From Streptomyces sp. A 4/2 (lineage in GTDB: Bacteria > Actinomycetota > Actinomycetes > Streptomycetales > Streptomycetaceae): a stretch of 64,000 nucleotides of DNA. Position 1 is the first letter of the stretch. Every line of letters starts with the position of its first letter. The notes below the pieces were generated by a model. The model was given only the letters and a program-made list of their open reading frames with translations, was not told the origin of the DNA and ran no database searches. Below, piece after piece: positions 27,823-37,104 of this stretch. The stretch is from positions 62,001-126,000 of the forward strand of contig NZ_CALNVW010000049.1 of assembly GCF_940670765.1 (NCBI RefSeq), given 5' to 3'. Position numbers and translations under genes: made by a program.

Positions 27823-28294
27823 CGGAATCGCGGGTGTCGCCGACTCCGCCTCGGAAGAGCGGACCGGGCGGGTTCAAGGCTCCCGAGGACAATGACCGGG
27901 CCGCGTTCCGGCCGTGCCCGCGCACGCTGGCCGGGCGGGACATGCCACTCGTGCGGCCCATCGCGACCACCCGGTTGGCTTCGTGAGGATGCCGTCCGGG
28001 CCTCGCCCGCACAGGTTCAGACTAATTGCACATAGTTCGCAACAAGCCTCGCCCCGAACCGAGTTCCGTTCCCGTTCGGGCAGATTCTGTGGCGTTCAGC
28101 CTCAAGACGATTGCTGACACATACGACACATGGTGACTTATTCGTAGCTTAGGTCTCATTACGGATGGGTTGTCGGTCACACCGCTCCGGTCATGGGTGC
28201 GGTCCGGAAACGTCCGTGTGCGGCTTCGAGCGTTCCCGCTCTCGCCGCGCCGTCTCCCCGGCGGACAGCGGCACTCACCGGAAACGGATGGCCC

Positions 28295-30001
28295 ATGAAG
28301 CTTCCCCTGCCGTCGCGCAGACGGACCCCGGCCCGCCCGGCCGAACGCGCTCTCGCCGCACTCGGCACCCTCGCCCTGGTCACCGCAGGCACTCTCACCG
28401 GCCTCGCCCCCGGTGTCAGTTCCGCCTCCAGCCACCGCGAGGCCCCGCTGACCGCGGGCGACCCGAAGGCCGACAACACCGACGTCTACGCCTTCACGAG
28501 CCCCGACAAGCCCGACATGGTGACCCTGATCGCGAACTGGATCCCCTTCGAGGAGCCCAACGGCGGCCCCAACTTCTACCCCTTCGCCAACGACGCCCAC
28601 TACAACATCAAGATCGACAGTGACGGCGACGGCAAGCCCGACACCACCTACACCTGGGCGTTCACCGACCACATCCGCGATGCCGCCAACCAGTTCCTCT
28701 ACAACACCGGCGTCGTCAATTCCATCGACGACACGACCCTGAACTTCCGCCAGACCTACACGCTGACCGCCACCGATGCCCGCGGTAACACCAGGACGCT
28801 GGTCAAGGACGCGCCCGCTGCCCCCTCCAACACCGGCAAGGCCTCGATGCCCGACTACGCCGCGCTGCGCAAGGAGGCCACGGTCTCCCTGCCGGACGGC
28901 GGTCAGACCTACGCCGGGCAGGCCTCCGACCCGTTCTTCCTGGACCTGCGGATCTTCGACCTGCTCTACGGCGGGAACCTCAAGGAGACCGGCCACAACA
29001 CCCTCGCCGGGTACAACGTGAACACCATCGCCCTCCAGGTTCCGAAGGCGCAGGTGGCCCTGAAGGGGGACGCCAAGAGCAACCCGGTCATCGGGGTGTG
29101 GTCCACCACCGACCGCAAGGGCGCGGCAGTCGTCGCGGGCAAGGGCTCCGAGAGCAACAGGAGCGGGACGGACTCCCGGACGGAGAGCGACAGGAGCGCG
29201 ACCGGCTCCCGGACGGAGAGCGACAACAAGGGCGGGCCGCCCTCGACCGGGGACGCGGGCTGGCACCAGGTCTCCCGGCTGGGGAACCCACTGGTCAACG
29301 AGGTGGTGGTGCCGCTGAAGTACAAGGACGCGTTCAACACGCTGACTCCGGACCAGGACCACACGATCACGCCGGTCGTCGACAAGGTGAAGGACCCGAT
29401 CGTGCCGAAGCTCATCCAGAGCATCTACGGCATCCCGGCTCCCGCGACACCCCGCAACGACCTGGTCGAGATCTTCCTGACCGGTATCTGCAAGGCCTGT
29501 GGTCCGATCCAGGCGGATCTCAACTCGCAGCAGCTCAACGCCGGCGTCAAGAAGAGCCAGTTCGTCCCGTCCGAAGAGCTGCGGCTGAACATGTCCGTCC
29601 CCACCTCCAGCAACCCCAACCGCCTCGGCGTCCTGGGCGGTGACCTCGCGGGCTTCCCCAACGGCCGCCGGCTCAACGACGATGTCGTCGACATCTCACT
29701 GCAGGCCCTCGAAGGCGCCGCGCAGACGGGGAAGATCGTGCCCGCGCTGGCCGCGGGTGACGGCGTCAACACCCCGTACCGCCAGCCGGAGGCGTCCTTC
29801 CCGTACGTGGCGCTGCCCAACACGGCCGCCGTCAACCAGGCCGATTCGCAGCGCCCGGACGGCGGCGTCGGAGCGGGCTTCGGCGGGACCGCCCTGAGCG
29901 GTGGCACTCCCGTCGTGGCCGTCGTCGCCCTCGCCGGCGGTGCCTTGCTGGCCGCCGCCGGATTCATGTTCCTGCGCCGACGGCAGGCGGACCGGGCGTG
30001 A
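28295..30001 (+). CDS. secreted, C-terminally anchored DUF4331 protein
   Basis: About 568 residues: signal peptide (cleavage likely near GVSSASSHRE), a DUF4331 domain covering most of the length (SSHREAPLTAGDPKADNTDVYAFTSPD, FYPFANDAHYNIKIDSDGDGKPD, which includes a calcium-loop-like DSDGDGKPD), and a C-terminal hydrophobic helix followed by RRRQADRA, so it is anchored in the membrane or wall. A Ser/Arg/Thr-rich insert (about residues 286-312) consists of a 30-bp internal duplication with the SRTESD motif. The next gene, a sortase, starts on its stop codon (GTGA). No LPxTG or LAxTG motif precedes the hydrophobic tail. Confidence 0.87.
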   Translation: MKLPLPSRRRTPARPAERALAALGTLALVTAGTLTGLAPGVSSASSHREAPLTAGDPKADNTDVYAFTSPDKPDMVTLIANWIPFEEPNGGPNFYPFANDAHYNIKIDSDGDGKPDTTYTWAFTDHIRDAANQFLYNTGVVNSIDDTTLNFRQTYTLTATDARGNTRTLVKDAPAAPSNTGKASMPDYAALRKEATVSLPDGGQTYAGQASDPFFLDLRIFDLLYGGNLKETGHNTLAGYNVNTIALQVPKAQVALKGDAKSNPVIGVWSTTDRKGAAVVAGKGSESNRSGTDSRTESDRSATGSRTESDNKGGPPSTGDAGWHQVSRLGNPLVNEVVVPLKYKDAFNTLTPDQDHTITPVVDKVKDPIVPKLIQSIYGIPAPATPRNDLVEIFLTGICKACGPIQADLNSQQLNAGVKKSQFVPSEELRLNMSVPTSSNPNRLGVLGGDLAGFPNGRRLNDDVVDISLQALEGAAQTGKIVPALAAGDGVNTPYRQPEASFPYVALPNTAAVNQADSQRPDGGVGAGFGGTALSGGTPVVAVVALAGGALLAAAGFMFLRRRQADRA

Positions 30002-30747
30002 CCGGCCCCGACCCGTCCGGCCGCCTGCCCTCCACCCCGGAGGGCAGGCGGCCCCGGGCCGTCCACCGGTTCCGCCCCGCCGATCCACGGCGCCTGGCCG
30101 CGGTCCTCGCCGTCGCCACCGGCATGACCCTGGCCGGGACAGGCACCTCCGCGCTCGTCACCGACAGGCCCGGTCCCCCGAAGAGCGCGGACATCGGCGC
30201 CCTGCCCGTCCCGCAGTCCGCCGGGCGCGCCGCACCGGCGGCCCCTGCGGCGCCACCGATACGCATACGCATACCGAGCATCGGCCTGGACCACACCCTC
30301 ACCGGCCTGCAGGTGCAGCAGGACGGCCGCCTCGGCGCACCACAGGACCCCGGGCAGATCGGCTGGTGGCGCGACGGCCCCCGGCCCGGGGATCCGGGCG
30401 CGGCGATCATAGTCGGCCACGTCGACTCCCTCACCGGACCGGCCGCCTTCTACAACCTGTCCTCCCTGCGCCCGGGGGACCGCGTCACCGTCGACCGCAG
30501 CGACCACTCCCACGCCACCTTCACCGTCCGGGCACTCCGCCAGTACGACAGGGACGACTTCCCCGACGACCAGGTGTACGCGGTGAACGGCGCCCCGGCC
30601 CTGCGCCTCATCACCTGCGGCGGGACCTACGACAGGGACCGGCACGAGTACCGCGAGAACCTCGTCGTCTACGCGACGCCCGCCGCCCCCGGCCGGGCGC
30701 ACCCCTCCGCCTCTCCTCCACCCACCCCCACCCGGAGCGGGAATTGA
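29998..30747 (+). CDS. class F sortase
   Basis: A 249-residue membrane-anchored cysteine transpeptidase. N-terminal anchor at about 33-54, Pro/Ala-rich stalk, then the sortase barrel: catalytic His in VGHVDS, catalytic Cys in LRLITCGG, and Arg in the REN segment. The arrangement and length match the actinobacterial class F group, whose substrates are poorly known. The GTG start overlaps the stop of the DUF4331 gene by 4 bp, and its own stop overlaps the TTG start of the next gene, so the three genes are translationally coupled. Confidence 0.9.
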   Translation: MTGPDPSGRLPSTPEGRRPRAVHRFRPADPRRLAAVLAVATGMTLAGTGTSALVTDRPGPPKSADIGALPVPQSAGRAAPAAPAAPPIRIRIPSIGLDHTLTGLQVQQDGRLGAPQDPGQIGWWRDGPRPGDPGAAIIVGHVDSLTGPAAFYNLSSLRPGDRVTVDRSDHSHATFTVRALRQYDRDDFPDDQVYAVNGAPALRLITCGGTYDRDRHEYRENLVVYATPAAPGRAHPSASPPPTPTRSGN

Positions 30748-32087
30748 CCCAGCGCAAGCCCACCCACCGACGCACCCTGCTGCTCACCGCCGTGACCACG
30801 ACCCTCGGAGTGGGCCTCTTCCTCGCCGGCGGTCTGGCCCTCTCCCCCTGGTCCGCGGCGCCGAGTACCCCGGCCTCTCCGGCCGCTGCGGGCGGCCCGG
30901 CCACCGGCGGTGACCCGCTGGCCACGGACATCACCGGACTCCAGCGGCACCTGCGCGGCGCCCCCCAGGACGCCGTCGCGCTCAGCACCCTCGGGCTGGA
31001 CTACGTCGAGCAGGCCAAGAGCACCGCCGACCCGTCGTACTACCCCAAGGCGGAGGCGGTCCTCACACGGTCGCTGGCCATCCAGAAGAAGGACAACTTC
31101 ACCGCGCTGGGCGGCATGGCGGCTCTCGAAGCGGCCCGCCACCGATTCGCCCAGGCGCTGGACTGGGCGCAGCGCGCGGTTGCCGTCAACCCGTACAACT
31201 CCTCGCTGTACGGAACCCTCGCCGACGCCTGCACGCAGCTCGGCCGCTACTCCGAAGCAGCCGAGGCCGTCCAGCGCATGGTCGACCTCAGGCCCGGCTC
31301 CCCCTCCCTGTCCCGCGCCTCCTACGTCGCGGAGCTCCGGGGCGACATCCCGACCGCGCGCGCCGACATGCAACGCGCCCTGCAGGACGCCGGAGGCCCG
31401 GCCGACCAGGCGTTCGCCCACTACTACCTCGGCGAACTCGCCTTCAACAGCGGAGACCCGGCCACCGAACTCGCCCAGGCCCGAGCAGGACTGCGCGTCG
31501 CGCCCTCCTCCACCTCGCTGCTCCAGGCCAGAGCAAAGGCAGAGGCGGCCCTCGGGAACACCGGCGCCGCCATCGCCGACTTCACCAGGGCCGTCCAACG
31601 CGTCCCGCAACCCGAGTACATCCTCCAACTCGGCGAGCTGTACCAGTCCTTGGGACGTACGAAGGAAGCCGAGCAGCAGTACGAGGTCTTCCGCGCCGAG
31701 CAGAGACTCTTCGCCGCCAACGGTGTCACCCTCGACTCCGACGCCGCCCTCTTCGAGGCCGACCACGGCAATCCCCGGCGTGCCCTGGCCGTTGCCCGGG
31801 AAGGCATCAGGAGCCGCCCCTTCCTGGAGAGCCACGATGCCCTGGCCTGGGCGCTGCACATCAACGGCCAGGACCGGGAGGCTCTCGCCGAGTCCGGCCG
31901 GGCGCTCTCCCAGGGCATGCGCAACGCTCTCTTCCACTATCACCGCGGGCTCATCGAAAAGGCCCTCGGTGACCGGGCGGCGGCGCGCGACGACCTGACC
32001 GAAGCGCTCACCATCAACCCTCACTTCAGCCCCTTGTACGCGCCGAAAGCCCGAGCGGCCCTCGCCGCCCTGAAGGATCCCGCCTGA
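30744..32087 (+). CDS. membrane-anchored tetratricopeptide-repeat protein
   Basis: About 447 residues beginning at a TTG that overlaps the sortase stop (TTGA), with GGAG 6 nt upstream. An N-terminal hydrophobic segment (about 10-35) is a signal anchor or signal peptide. The rest is helical TPR units: ALGGMAALEAARHRFAQALDWAQRAVAVNP, YGTLADACTQLGRYSEAAEAVQRMVDL, and ILQLGELYQSLGRTKEAEQQYEVF. TPR proteins are scaffolds; this one probably organises or presents the DUF4331/sortase partners at the cell surface. The reading frame upstream of 30744 is open but lies inside the sortase gene. Confidence 0.88.
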   Translation: MTQRKPTHRRTLLLTAVTTTLGVGLFLAGGLALSPWSAAPSTPASPAAAGGPATGGDPLATDITGLQRHLRGAPQDAVALSTLGLDYVEQAKSTADPSYYPKAEAVLTRSLAIQKKDNFTALGGMAALEAARHRFAQALDWAQRAVAVNPYNSSLYGTLADACTQLGRYSEAAEAVQRMVDLRPGSPSLSRASYVAELRGDIPTARADMQRALQDAGGPADQAFAHYYLGELAFNSGDPATELAQARAGLRVAPSSTSLLQARAKAEAALGNTGAAIADFTRAVQRVPQPEYILQLGELYQSLGRTKEAEQQYEVFRAEQRLFAANGVTLDSDAALFEADHGNPRRALAVAREGIRSRPFLESHDALAWALHINGQDREALAESGRALSQGMRNALFHYHRGLIEKALGDRAAARDDLTEALTINPHFSPLYAPKARAALAALKDPA

Positions 32088-32417
32088 CGTACCGCCCAGT
32101 TCCGCGGCGCGCAGCCTGACCTGGAGGGCCTGGTCCGCCTTGGTGGCGGAGCAGGCGATGTTGTCGGGCCCGGCGAACACGGCGTTCTTGGAAACGATGT
32201 AGACCCCGTCCGGAGCTCCTGCGCAGTAGCGACCTCCGCGATCAACTCGGTCACACTTCCTGCCACGCGGGGACTCGGGAGCCTGGTCCGCGGCCGGCGT
32301 GCGGATCGGTCTCGGCTGAGCCCACTGCGGGCGCTGATCCGTTCCGTACGGCGGTGCGAGGACCTGTCCGGCTACGTTGGCGACCGGACCAGGTGCGATC
32401 AGCGAGCAGAACAGCAA
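32088..32417 (-). pseudogene. truncated antisense coding remnant, family not recognised
   Basis: On the minus strand this gap between the TPR and sulfurtransferase genes holds a protein-like segment: RKCDRVDRGGRYCAGAPDGV then YIVSKNAVFAGPDNIACSAT and KADQALQVRLRAAELG, with two or three cysteines. It has no good ribosome site (a TTG at 32417 is possible) and no stop where the homology-like part ends; instead the frame runs on antisense through the TPR gene. I read it as a secreted-protein gene that has lost its 3' end. Only this stretch of the 385-bp gap looks coding. Confidence 0.4.
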
Positions 32418-32472
32418 CGGTGGAGGCCGACGTGGACAAGGCAGCAGGCCGGATCTCCGGGCGGGGCACCCG

Positions 32473-33339
32473 ATGACCGCGCGGCCCTCGCCCGGCGTCG
32501 GCCCGCTCATCGCCGCCGACCGGCTCGTACATCAGCTGGGCACCCCGGGGCTGGTGATCCTGGACGCCTCCGTCGGCAAGCACCGGGGCGCCGGGCGGCG
32601 GATCCCGGGGGCGCGGCCGTTCGACATCGACGGGGCGCTGTCCGACCACTCCGGCCCGCTTCCCCACACGATGCCCGGCGCCGCCGTGTTCACCGAGGAG
32701 ATGCGCTCCCTGGGCGTCATGGACACCTCCACCGTCGTCGTCTACGACAGCGCCGGTATCTATTCGAGCGCCCGCGCCTGGTGGATGCTCCGGGCGATGG
32801 GCTTCGACCGGGCGGCCGTGCTCGACGGCGGCCTGCCCGCCTGGACCGCTGCGGGGTACCCGCTGGAGGACGGCGGGCCGGTGGCACCCCCGGGAGTGCG
32901 CGGCGACTTCACCGCGCGCCCCCGCCCGGGGCTGGTCGTCGGCCGGGGCGAAGTGGCCGCGGCACTGACCGACCCGGACGCGACCGTCCTCGACGCCCGC
33001 GCCCGGGAGCGGTTCTCAGGAGCGGCCCCCGAACCTCGCGAGGGGCTGCGCGGCGGCCATATGCCCGGGGCGGTGAACCTGCCCTTCACCGAGCTCCAGC
33101 ACAACGGCCTGATGCTCCGGGAGCCGGAGCTGCGCGCCGCGTTCACGGCCCGCGCCGGTGACCGGGAGCGGCTGGTGTTCAGCTGCGGATCGGGCGTCAC
33201 CGCCTGCGTCCTGGCGCTCGGCGCCGAACTGGCCGGATACCGCGACCTCGCCGTGTACGACGGGTCCTGGAGCGAATGGGGGCTGCCGTCGGATCTACCG
33301 GTGGTACGCGGAACGGAGGGCGGGAGTCCACTGCCCTGA
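32473..33339 (+). CDS. sulfurtransferase (3-mercaptopyruvate type rhodanese)
   Basis: A 288-residue two-domain rhodanese. The inactive N-terminal domain spans about 10-140 (DASVGKHRGAGRRIPGARPFDID), the active domain about 160-285, with the catalytic loop SCGSGVTACVLALG. CGSGVTAC is the mercaptopyruvate-sulfurtransferase form rather than the CRxGxR thiosulfate form. It moves sulfane sulfur to thiols or cyanide. The ATG at 32473 is chosen from alignment of the rhodanese fold; no strong Shine-Dalgarno is visible. Its stop codon lies in a triplicated 15-bp repeat. Confidence 0.92.
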   Translation: MTARPSPGVGPLIAADRLVHQLGTPGLVILDASVGKHRGAGRRIPGARPFDIDGALSDHSGPLPHTMPGAAVFTEEMRSLGVMDTSTVVVYDSAGIYSSARAWWMLRAMGFDRAAVLDGGLPAWTAAGYPLEDGGPVAPPGVRGDFTARPRPGLVVGRGEVAAALTDPDATVLDARARERFSGAAPEPREGLRGGHMPGAVNLPFTELQHNGLMLREPELRAAFTARAGDRERLVFSCGSGVTACVLALGAELAGYRDLAVYDGSWSEWGLPSDLPVVRGTEGGSPLP

Positions 33340-33372
33340 TCCCCACTGCCCTGACGCCCACTGCTCTGACGC
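33328..33372. repeat. 15-bp tandem repeat (three copies) containing the sulfurtransferase stop codon
   Basis: CCACTGCCCTGATCC, CCACTGCCCTGACGC and CCACTGCTCTGACGC are adjacent. Each carries an in-frame TGA; the first is the real stop of the gene. Confidence 0.9.
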
Positions 33373-33419
33373 CCGCTCCCGCCGCCGAGCGGTGATCACG
33401 GTGCCGAGTGGTGTGATCA

Positions 33420-33456
33420 CGGTGCCGCAGCCCCGCACCGGCAGGCTGCGGCACCG
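33420..33456. terminator. 13-bp perfect hairpin between convergent genes
   Basis: CGGTGCCGCAGCC pairs perfectly with GGCTGCGGCACCG across an 11-nt loop, between the sulfurtransferase and the small secreted protein gene. A GTGATCACGGTGCCG direct repeat precedes it. Confidence 0.75.
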
Positions 33457-33471
33457 GCCCGAGTGGTCCGC

Positions 33472-33825
33472 CTACTCGGGCAGGCCGAACCTCACCGAGC
33501 GCAGTTCGAGATCGTCGCGGGCGGGCCTGCCGTGGGGCCTCAGCTGCCACTCGGGCCCCTGGCAGTCGGTGCCGACGTAGACCGTGACCCAGGAGTCGGT
33601 CTGGTTGTGCGGGCCGAAGCCCGGCGGGAGTTCGTCGGAGTCGACACCGTAGAGGTTGATGCACCGGCCGCTCTGCGGGTCGTGCACGGTGGCGAACTGT
33701 TCCTGGCCATGATCGTCGACGTACTTGTAGTGGAACTCGCCGGTGGCGGCCAGGGCCGAACCGGGCAGCATCAGGACCAGCGCGAGCGCGGCCAGACCGG
33801 CTGCGGCGGCGTTGCGGAGCTTCAT
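33472..33825 (-). CDS. small secreted protein
   Basis: A 117-residue protein with a clear signal peptide (MKLRNAAAAGLAALALVLML, cleavage after ALA) and a mature part of about 90 residues with two cysteines (GRCINLYG and GTDCQGPEW), probably disulfide-bonded, and a FHYKYVDDHGQEQF start. It resembles a family of small exported streptomycete proteins of unknown role. It shows no enzyme motif. Confidence 0.82.
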   Translation of the reverse strand: MKLRNAAAAGLAALALVLMLPGSALAATGEFHYKYVDDHGQEQFATVHDPQSGRCINLYGVDSDELPPGFGPHNQTDSWVTVYVGTDCQGPEWQLRPHGRPARDDLELRSVRFGLPE

Positions 33826-34470
33826 GGCGGGGGTGAATCCCTTCCGAGGGGGTACGTGGGCACGACCCTAGAAGGGGACGAGACGGGTGAATCGATTCTC
33901 CACGGGCGCCACGCGCAGGGTCGGTAACGAGAGTTGACCCGGTGACCGCAGGTACCTCCGACCACCGCGCCGATCAGGCCGCCTTTCCTTCGCACGCCCG
34001 GACTTTCGTACACCCCGACATTCATGGACTCGTACATGCGCGGAACCGGACAGGCATGGAACCGGACATGCGTGGAATTGGATATGCGCACCCTGGGCGT
34101 TCGTGCGCCCTGAAAGGGGAGACTTTCCGCCCGGGAGAAAATCATCCAGGGATGGAACTGTCCCCCTCAGCAGCGGACGACTGCTGGTCATGCAGGTCAG
34201 TCCCGCACCGGGCGCGAGGTCCTCGTCGACGCCCAGTAGGAGAGAGCCCCCGGCGCCGGGGGCGAGGCCGCGGCCGAAGACGGCTGCCGGGGTGTCCGCG
34301 CCGGGCGCGGCCTCGCCTGACGGGCCGCTCTCCCGGGCCGAACAGCCCCGGACGTCGGAGTACTTGCTCTGCTGGCGGCTCCGACGCGGCGGGCGGAAGT
34401 CACCGGGCAGGGGCGCACGGGCCAGAGCCTCCCGGGCACCTCGGGAGGCCCACCGGTCGTGCTGTTCGCT
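33826..34470. other. 645-bp gap without a convincing gene
   Basis: I see no frame with ribosome site and coding bias. It holds a degenerate repeat of GGAACCGGACATGCG (three copies, about 34034-34080), an 18-bp perfect palindrome of GCCCCCGGC and its complement at 34246-34263 that could act as a terminator, and GC-rich open frames that are likely non-coding. The left edge should contain the promoter of the small secreted protein gene. Confidence 0.6.
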
Positions 34471-36099
34471 TCACTCCTTGACCGGGGTGCCGCCGTGCAT
34501 GCCGAAGCGGGCGGAGCACTGCTCGCCGGATCGGTCGCTCGCCTTCCGGACGCAGATCCACATCGTGTGGCCGACGTCCGAGATGAAGCTTGTTTTCACG
34601 GCGCCCCAGGACGCACCGAAGGTGTACGCAACGCCGTCGCTGCGGTAGAGCTCGGCCTCGCAGGTCTGCTTCAGGGAGGTGTTGAGCACGCCTGCGAGCT
34701 CGCCGGAGCCGTTGTCGTCCAGCCAGGCGGAGCAGGCGGCGTCGTTGCCGAACCAGTCGGTGTCCGCCTCGGAGCCCTTGACCTGCGTCAAGTCGTCGCT
34801 GCCGTTGATACCGCTGATGGCCGATGAGGTGAGGCTGATCGCAGTTGCCGAGGACGTGGCGGTCGCGACGGTGCCGGAGGGCGGACGCGCGCTGGCCCCG
34901 CCCGGTGCGACGGTCTTGTCCGTACCGGCCGTGACGACCGGGGTCGGAGGAGCGGACCTGCCGGTGGACGGGGCCGAACGGCTCGGGCTCACGGAGGGCG
35001 TCCGTGTCGCCCCGGCCACCGGCTCGACGGTGGCCGGGGCGCTGTCGGACGATCGCACGGCGCCGTCCCGCGAGGATGCGGGCGGGACGAACAGGAACGC
35101 TGCGCCGGCGCCGAGGGCGACCACTGCGGCGACCGGGAACAGAAGCAGCATTCTGCGCGGTCGGCGACGTACAGCAGGGGCCCCTGACACGGTCTCGGGC
35201 GTCGGATCCGCGTCCAGGTCCGGCGGCGGGACGGTCTCCAGCTTGCCGACCGGCGTCGCGGCGAAGGCACGTCGCGAAGCGATGCGCGACATGACCTCCG
35301 AGGGCCAGGACGGGGGAGGAACGGGCAGGTGCGCACGGGCCGCTTCCGCCATCTCGTGTGCAGTGGGGCGGGCTCCGGGGCCGGTGGCGAGACAGGGCTC
35401 GATGACGGCGGCGAGGTCGGCGTCCACGGCGCGCAGCTGCTCGACGTCAGGGACGACGCCGGGCGTGCGGCCCGAGGCCGCGTAGAGCAGTAGCGCTCCG
35501 AGCGCGTAGATGTCCGCGGGCGCGTCCACGTCCTCGTCCCCGGACTGCTGCTCCGGCGCCGAGAATCCCTGCGTTCCGTAGCTGCCCCCGCTCTTGGTGA
35601 GCCTCGCCTGGTCCGCGGCGCGCGCGATGCCGAAGTCGATCAGCTTCACGCCGTCGCGCACCAGCATCACGTTGCCGGGCTTCACGTCGCGGTGCACGAT
35701 CTCCAACGCGTGCACGGCCCGCAGTTGAGCGGCGGCCTCGGCCAGCAGCAGCCACAGCGCCCCGGCGGGCAGCGGGCCGCGCAGCCGTACCGCCTCGTCC
35801 ACGGTGAGCCCGGGTACGTACTCGGTGGCGAACCAGGAGCGTTCCGCGGTGCCGTCGCTCGCCAGCACCCGCGGCCCGACGCCCACCGGCACCCGGTAGA
35901 GGATGCCGACCTCGCGTGCGAAGCGCTCGCTGGAGACCAGCCGCGGCCGGACGCGCTTGACGGCGGCGTAGCCCTTGTCCGACGCCCCGAGGTAGACCTC
36001 GCCCATGCCGCCGGTGCCGAGCAGACCGATGATGTGGAAGCTGCCGATCTCCTGCGGATCGTCCGGGCCGAGAGGTTCGGCGATCGCACTGTCCAGCAT
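34471..36099 (-). CDS. transmembrane Ser/Thr protein kinase with extracytoplasmic Cys-rich domain
   Basis: A 542-residue Hanks-type kinase. Catalytic domain 18-270: glycine loop GTGGMGEVYLG, ATP Lys in AAVKRVR, catalytic loop HRDVKPGNVML, DFG in KLIDFGIA, and SAPEQQ. Juxtamembrane linker, one transmembrane segment at about 314-336, Ser/Thr/Pro-rich stalk (about 340-430), then an extracytoplasmic domain of about 100 residues with four cysteines (ACSAWLDD, TCEAEL, WICVRK, QCSARFG). It is divergent from the FHA gene, 154 bp apart, suggesting that they are a kinase-reader pair. It lacks PASTA repeats, so it is not PknB. Confidence 0.93.
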   Translation of the reverse strand: MLDSAIAEPLGPDDPQEIGSFHIIGLLGTGGMGEVYLGASDKGYAAVKRVRPRLVSSERFAREVGILYRVPVGVGPRVLASDGTAERSWFATEYVPGLTVDEAVRLRGPLPAGALWLLLAEAAAQLRAVHALEIVHRDVKPGNVMLVRDGVKLIDFGIARAADQARLTKSGGSYGTQGFSAPEQQSGDEDVDAPADIYALGALLLYAASGRTPGVVPDVEQLRAVDADLAAVIEPCLATGPGARPTAHEMAEAARAHLPVPPPSWPSEVMSRIASRRAFAATPVGKLETVPPPDLDADPTPETVSGAPAVRRRPRRMLLLFPVAAVVALGAGAAFLFVPPASSRDGAVRSSDSAPATVEPVAGATRTPSVSPSRSAPSTGRSAPPTPVVTAGTDKTVAPGGASARPPSGTVATATSSATAISLTSSAISGINGSDDLTQVKGSEADTDWFGNDAACSAWLDDNGSGELAGVLNTSLKQTCEAELYRSDGVAYTFGASWGAVKTSFISDVGHTMWICVRKASDRSGEQCSARFGMHGGTPVKE

Positions 36100-36253
36100 C
36101 AGCAGTTCCCCCGCTGCTCGTACTCACGGCGGCTCAGGTTATCAGCAACTCCGTTGCGAACACGGGGCGTTGACAGCGAACACATGTCCGTTGGAGGACC
36201 GGTCCTCCCCGTGCGCTCATACACTGACGCGAGCCGAGCCGGAGGTATATGAC

Positions 36254-37048
36254 ATGGCGTACGGAAGCTTTCCACCCCAGATACTGCCGCCGGGCAGTCC
36301 CTCCGACAGAGTGCCTTCGGCTCCGCCCGGGACGATCTTCGTTCTGGGTCCGGAGGGCGGGTACGCCGTGCCGCCGCGCCGGTACGCGCTGCTGTTCGGG
36401 CGGGACCGCGAGGACGTGCATGTGCCGGTCGGTGTCGACGACCCGACCGTCAGCCGTCGGCACGGCATGTTCACCTGCACGGGCGGGGACGGCGACTGGT
36501 GGCTGGTCAACACCGGCAATCTGCCGATTGAACTGCCCGACGGCGCGCTGATGCTCACCGGCCACAAGCGGATCATCGAGTCCGGGTACACCCCGCTGGT
36601 GATCAATTCGTCCAAGCGGCGTTCCCACCTGATGGAAGTCCGCGTCGTGGACGAGGACGACCGACACCCCCGCTCCACGAGCGGTGCGGATACCGTGGAT
36701 CCCGAGACGGTCTACGAACTCTCCCCGCCGGAGCGGCTGGTGCTCACCGCGCTCGCCCGGCGCTACCTGGAGGGCCACGACGCCTTCCCCCTGCCGCTGG
36801 CCTGGGAGGACACCGCCCGTCTGGTCAACGCCTCGCCCTGTGCGACCAAGTCCTGGACCTACAAGTCGGTCGCGAACGCGGTCGAGGACGTACGCGAACG
36901 GCTGCACCGGCGGGGCGTGCGCGGACTGATGCGCGATGAGGTCGGCGAGCCGGTCGGCTCGATGCTCAGTGTCAACCTGATCAGGGAACTGCTGAAGACG
37001 GCGACACTGAGCGCTCAGGACCTGGAGTTGCTGTCCGACAAGGACTGA
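36254..37048 (+). CDS. FHA-domain protein with C-terminal winged-helix-like region
   Basis: A 264-residue cytoplasmic protein. The FHA domain (about 28-125) binds phosphothreonine: key residues are LFGRD (49-51), VSRRH (66-70) and the NTGN loop (86-89). The C-terminal region (about 150-255) begins PPERLVLTALARRYLEG and continues with a predicted three-helix, winged-helix-like unit. GGAGG lies 8 nt before the ATG at 36254. It is divergent from the membrane kinase; an output reader of kinase activity is the natural reading. It converges on the 85-residue protein gene with a perfect hairpin between. Confidence 0.9.
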   Translation: MAYGSFPPQILPPGSPSDRVPSAPPGTIFVLGPEGGYAVPPRRYALLFGRDREDVHVPVGVDDPTVSRRHGMFTCTGGDGDWWLVNTGNLPIELPDGALMLTGHKRIIESGYTPLVINSSKRRSHLMEVRVVDEDDRHPRSTSGADTVDPETVYELSPPERLVLTALARRYLEGHDAFPLPLAWEDTARLVNASPCATKSWTYKSVANAVEDVRERLHRRGVRGLMRDEVGEPVGSMLSVNLIRELLKTATLSAQDLELLSDKD

Positions 37049-37066
37049 ACCGCCCTTGCAGGGTGC

Positions 37067-37095
37067 GTGCCCCGGTCGATGGTCGACCGGGGCAC
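37067..37095. terminator. 13-bp perfect bidirectional hairpin
   Basis: GTGCCCCGGTCGA, loop TGG, TCGACCGGGGCAC. It lies between the convergent FHA and 85-residue protein genes. Confidence 0.8.
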
Positions 37096-37104
37096 ACGGG
37101 TTTC

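Noticed and set aside
34197..34439. 80-residue minus-strand frame in the gap before the kinase gene
   Set aside because: No ribosome site, Arg/Ala/Pro-rich composition and no recognisable family.
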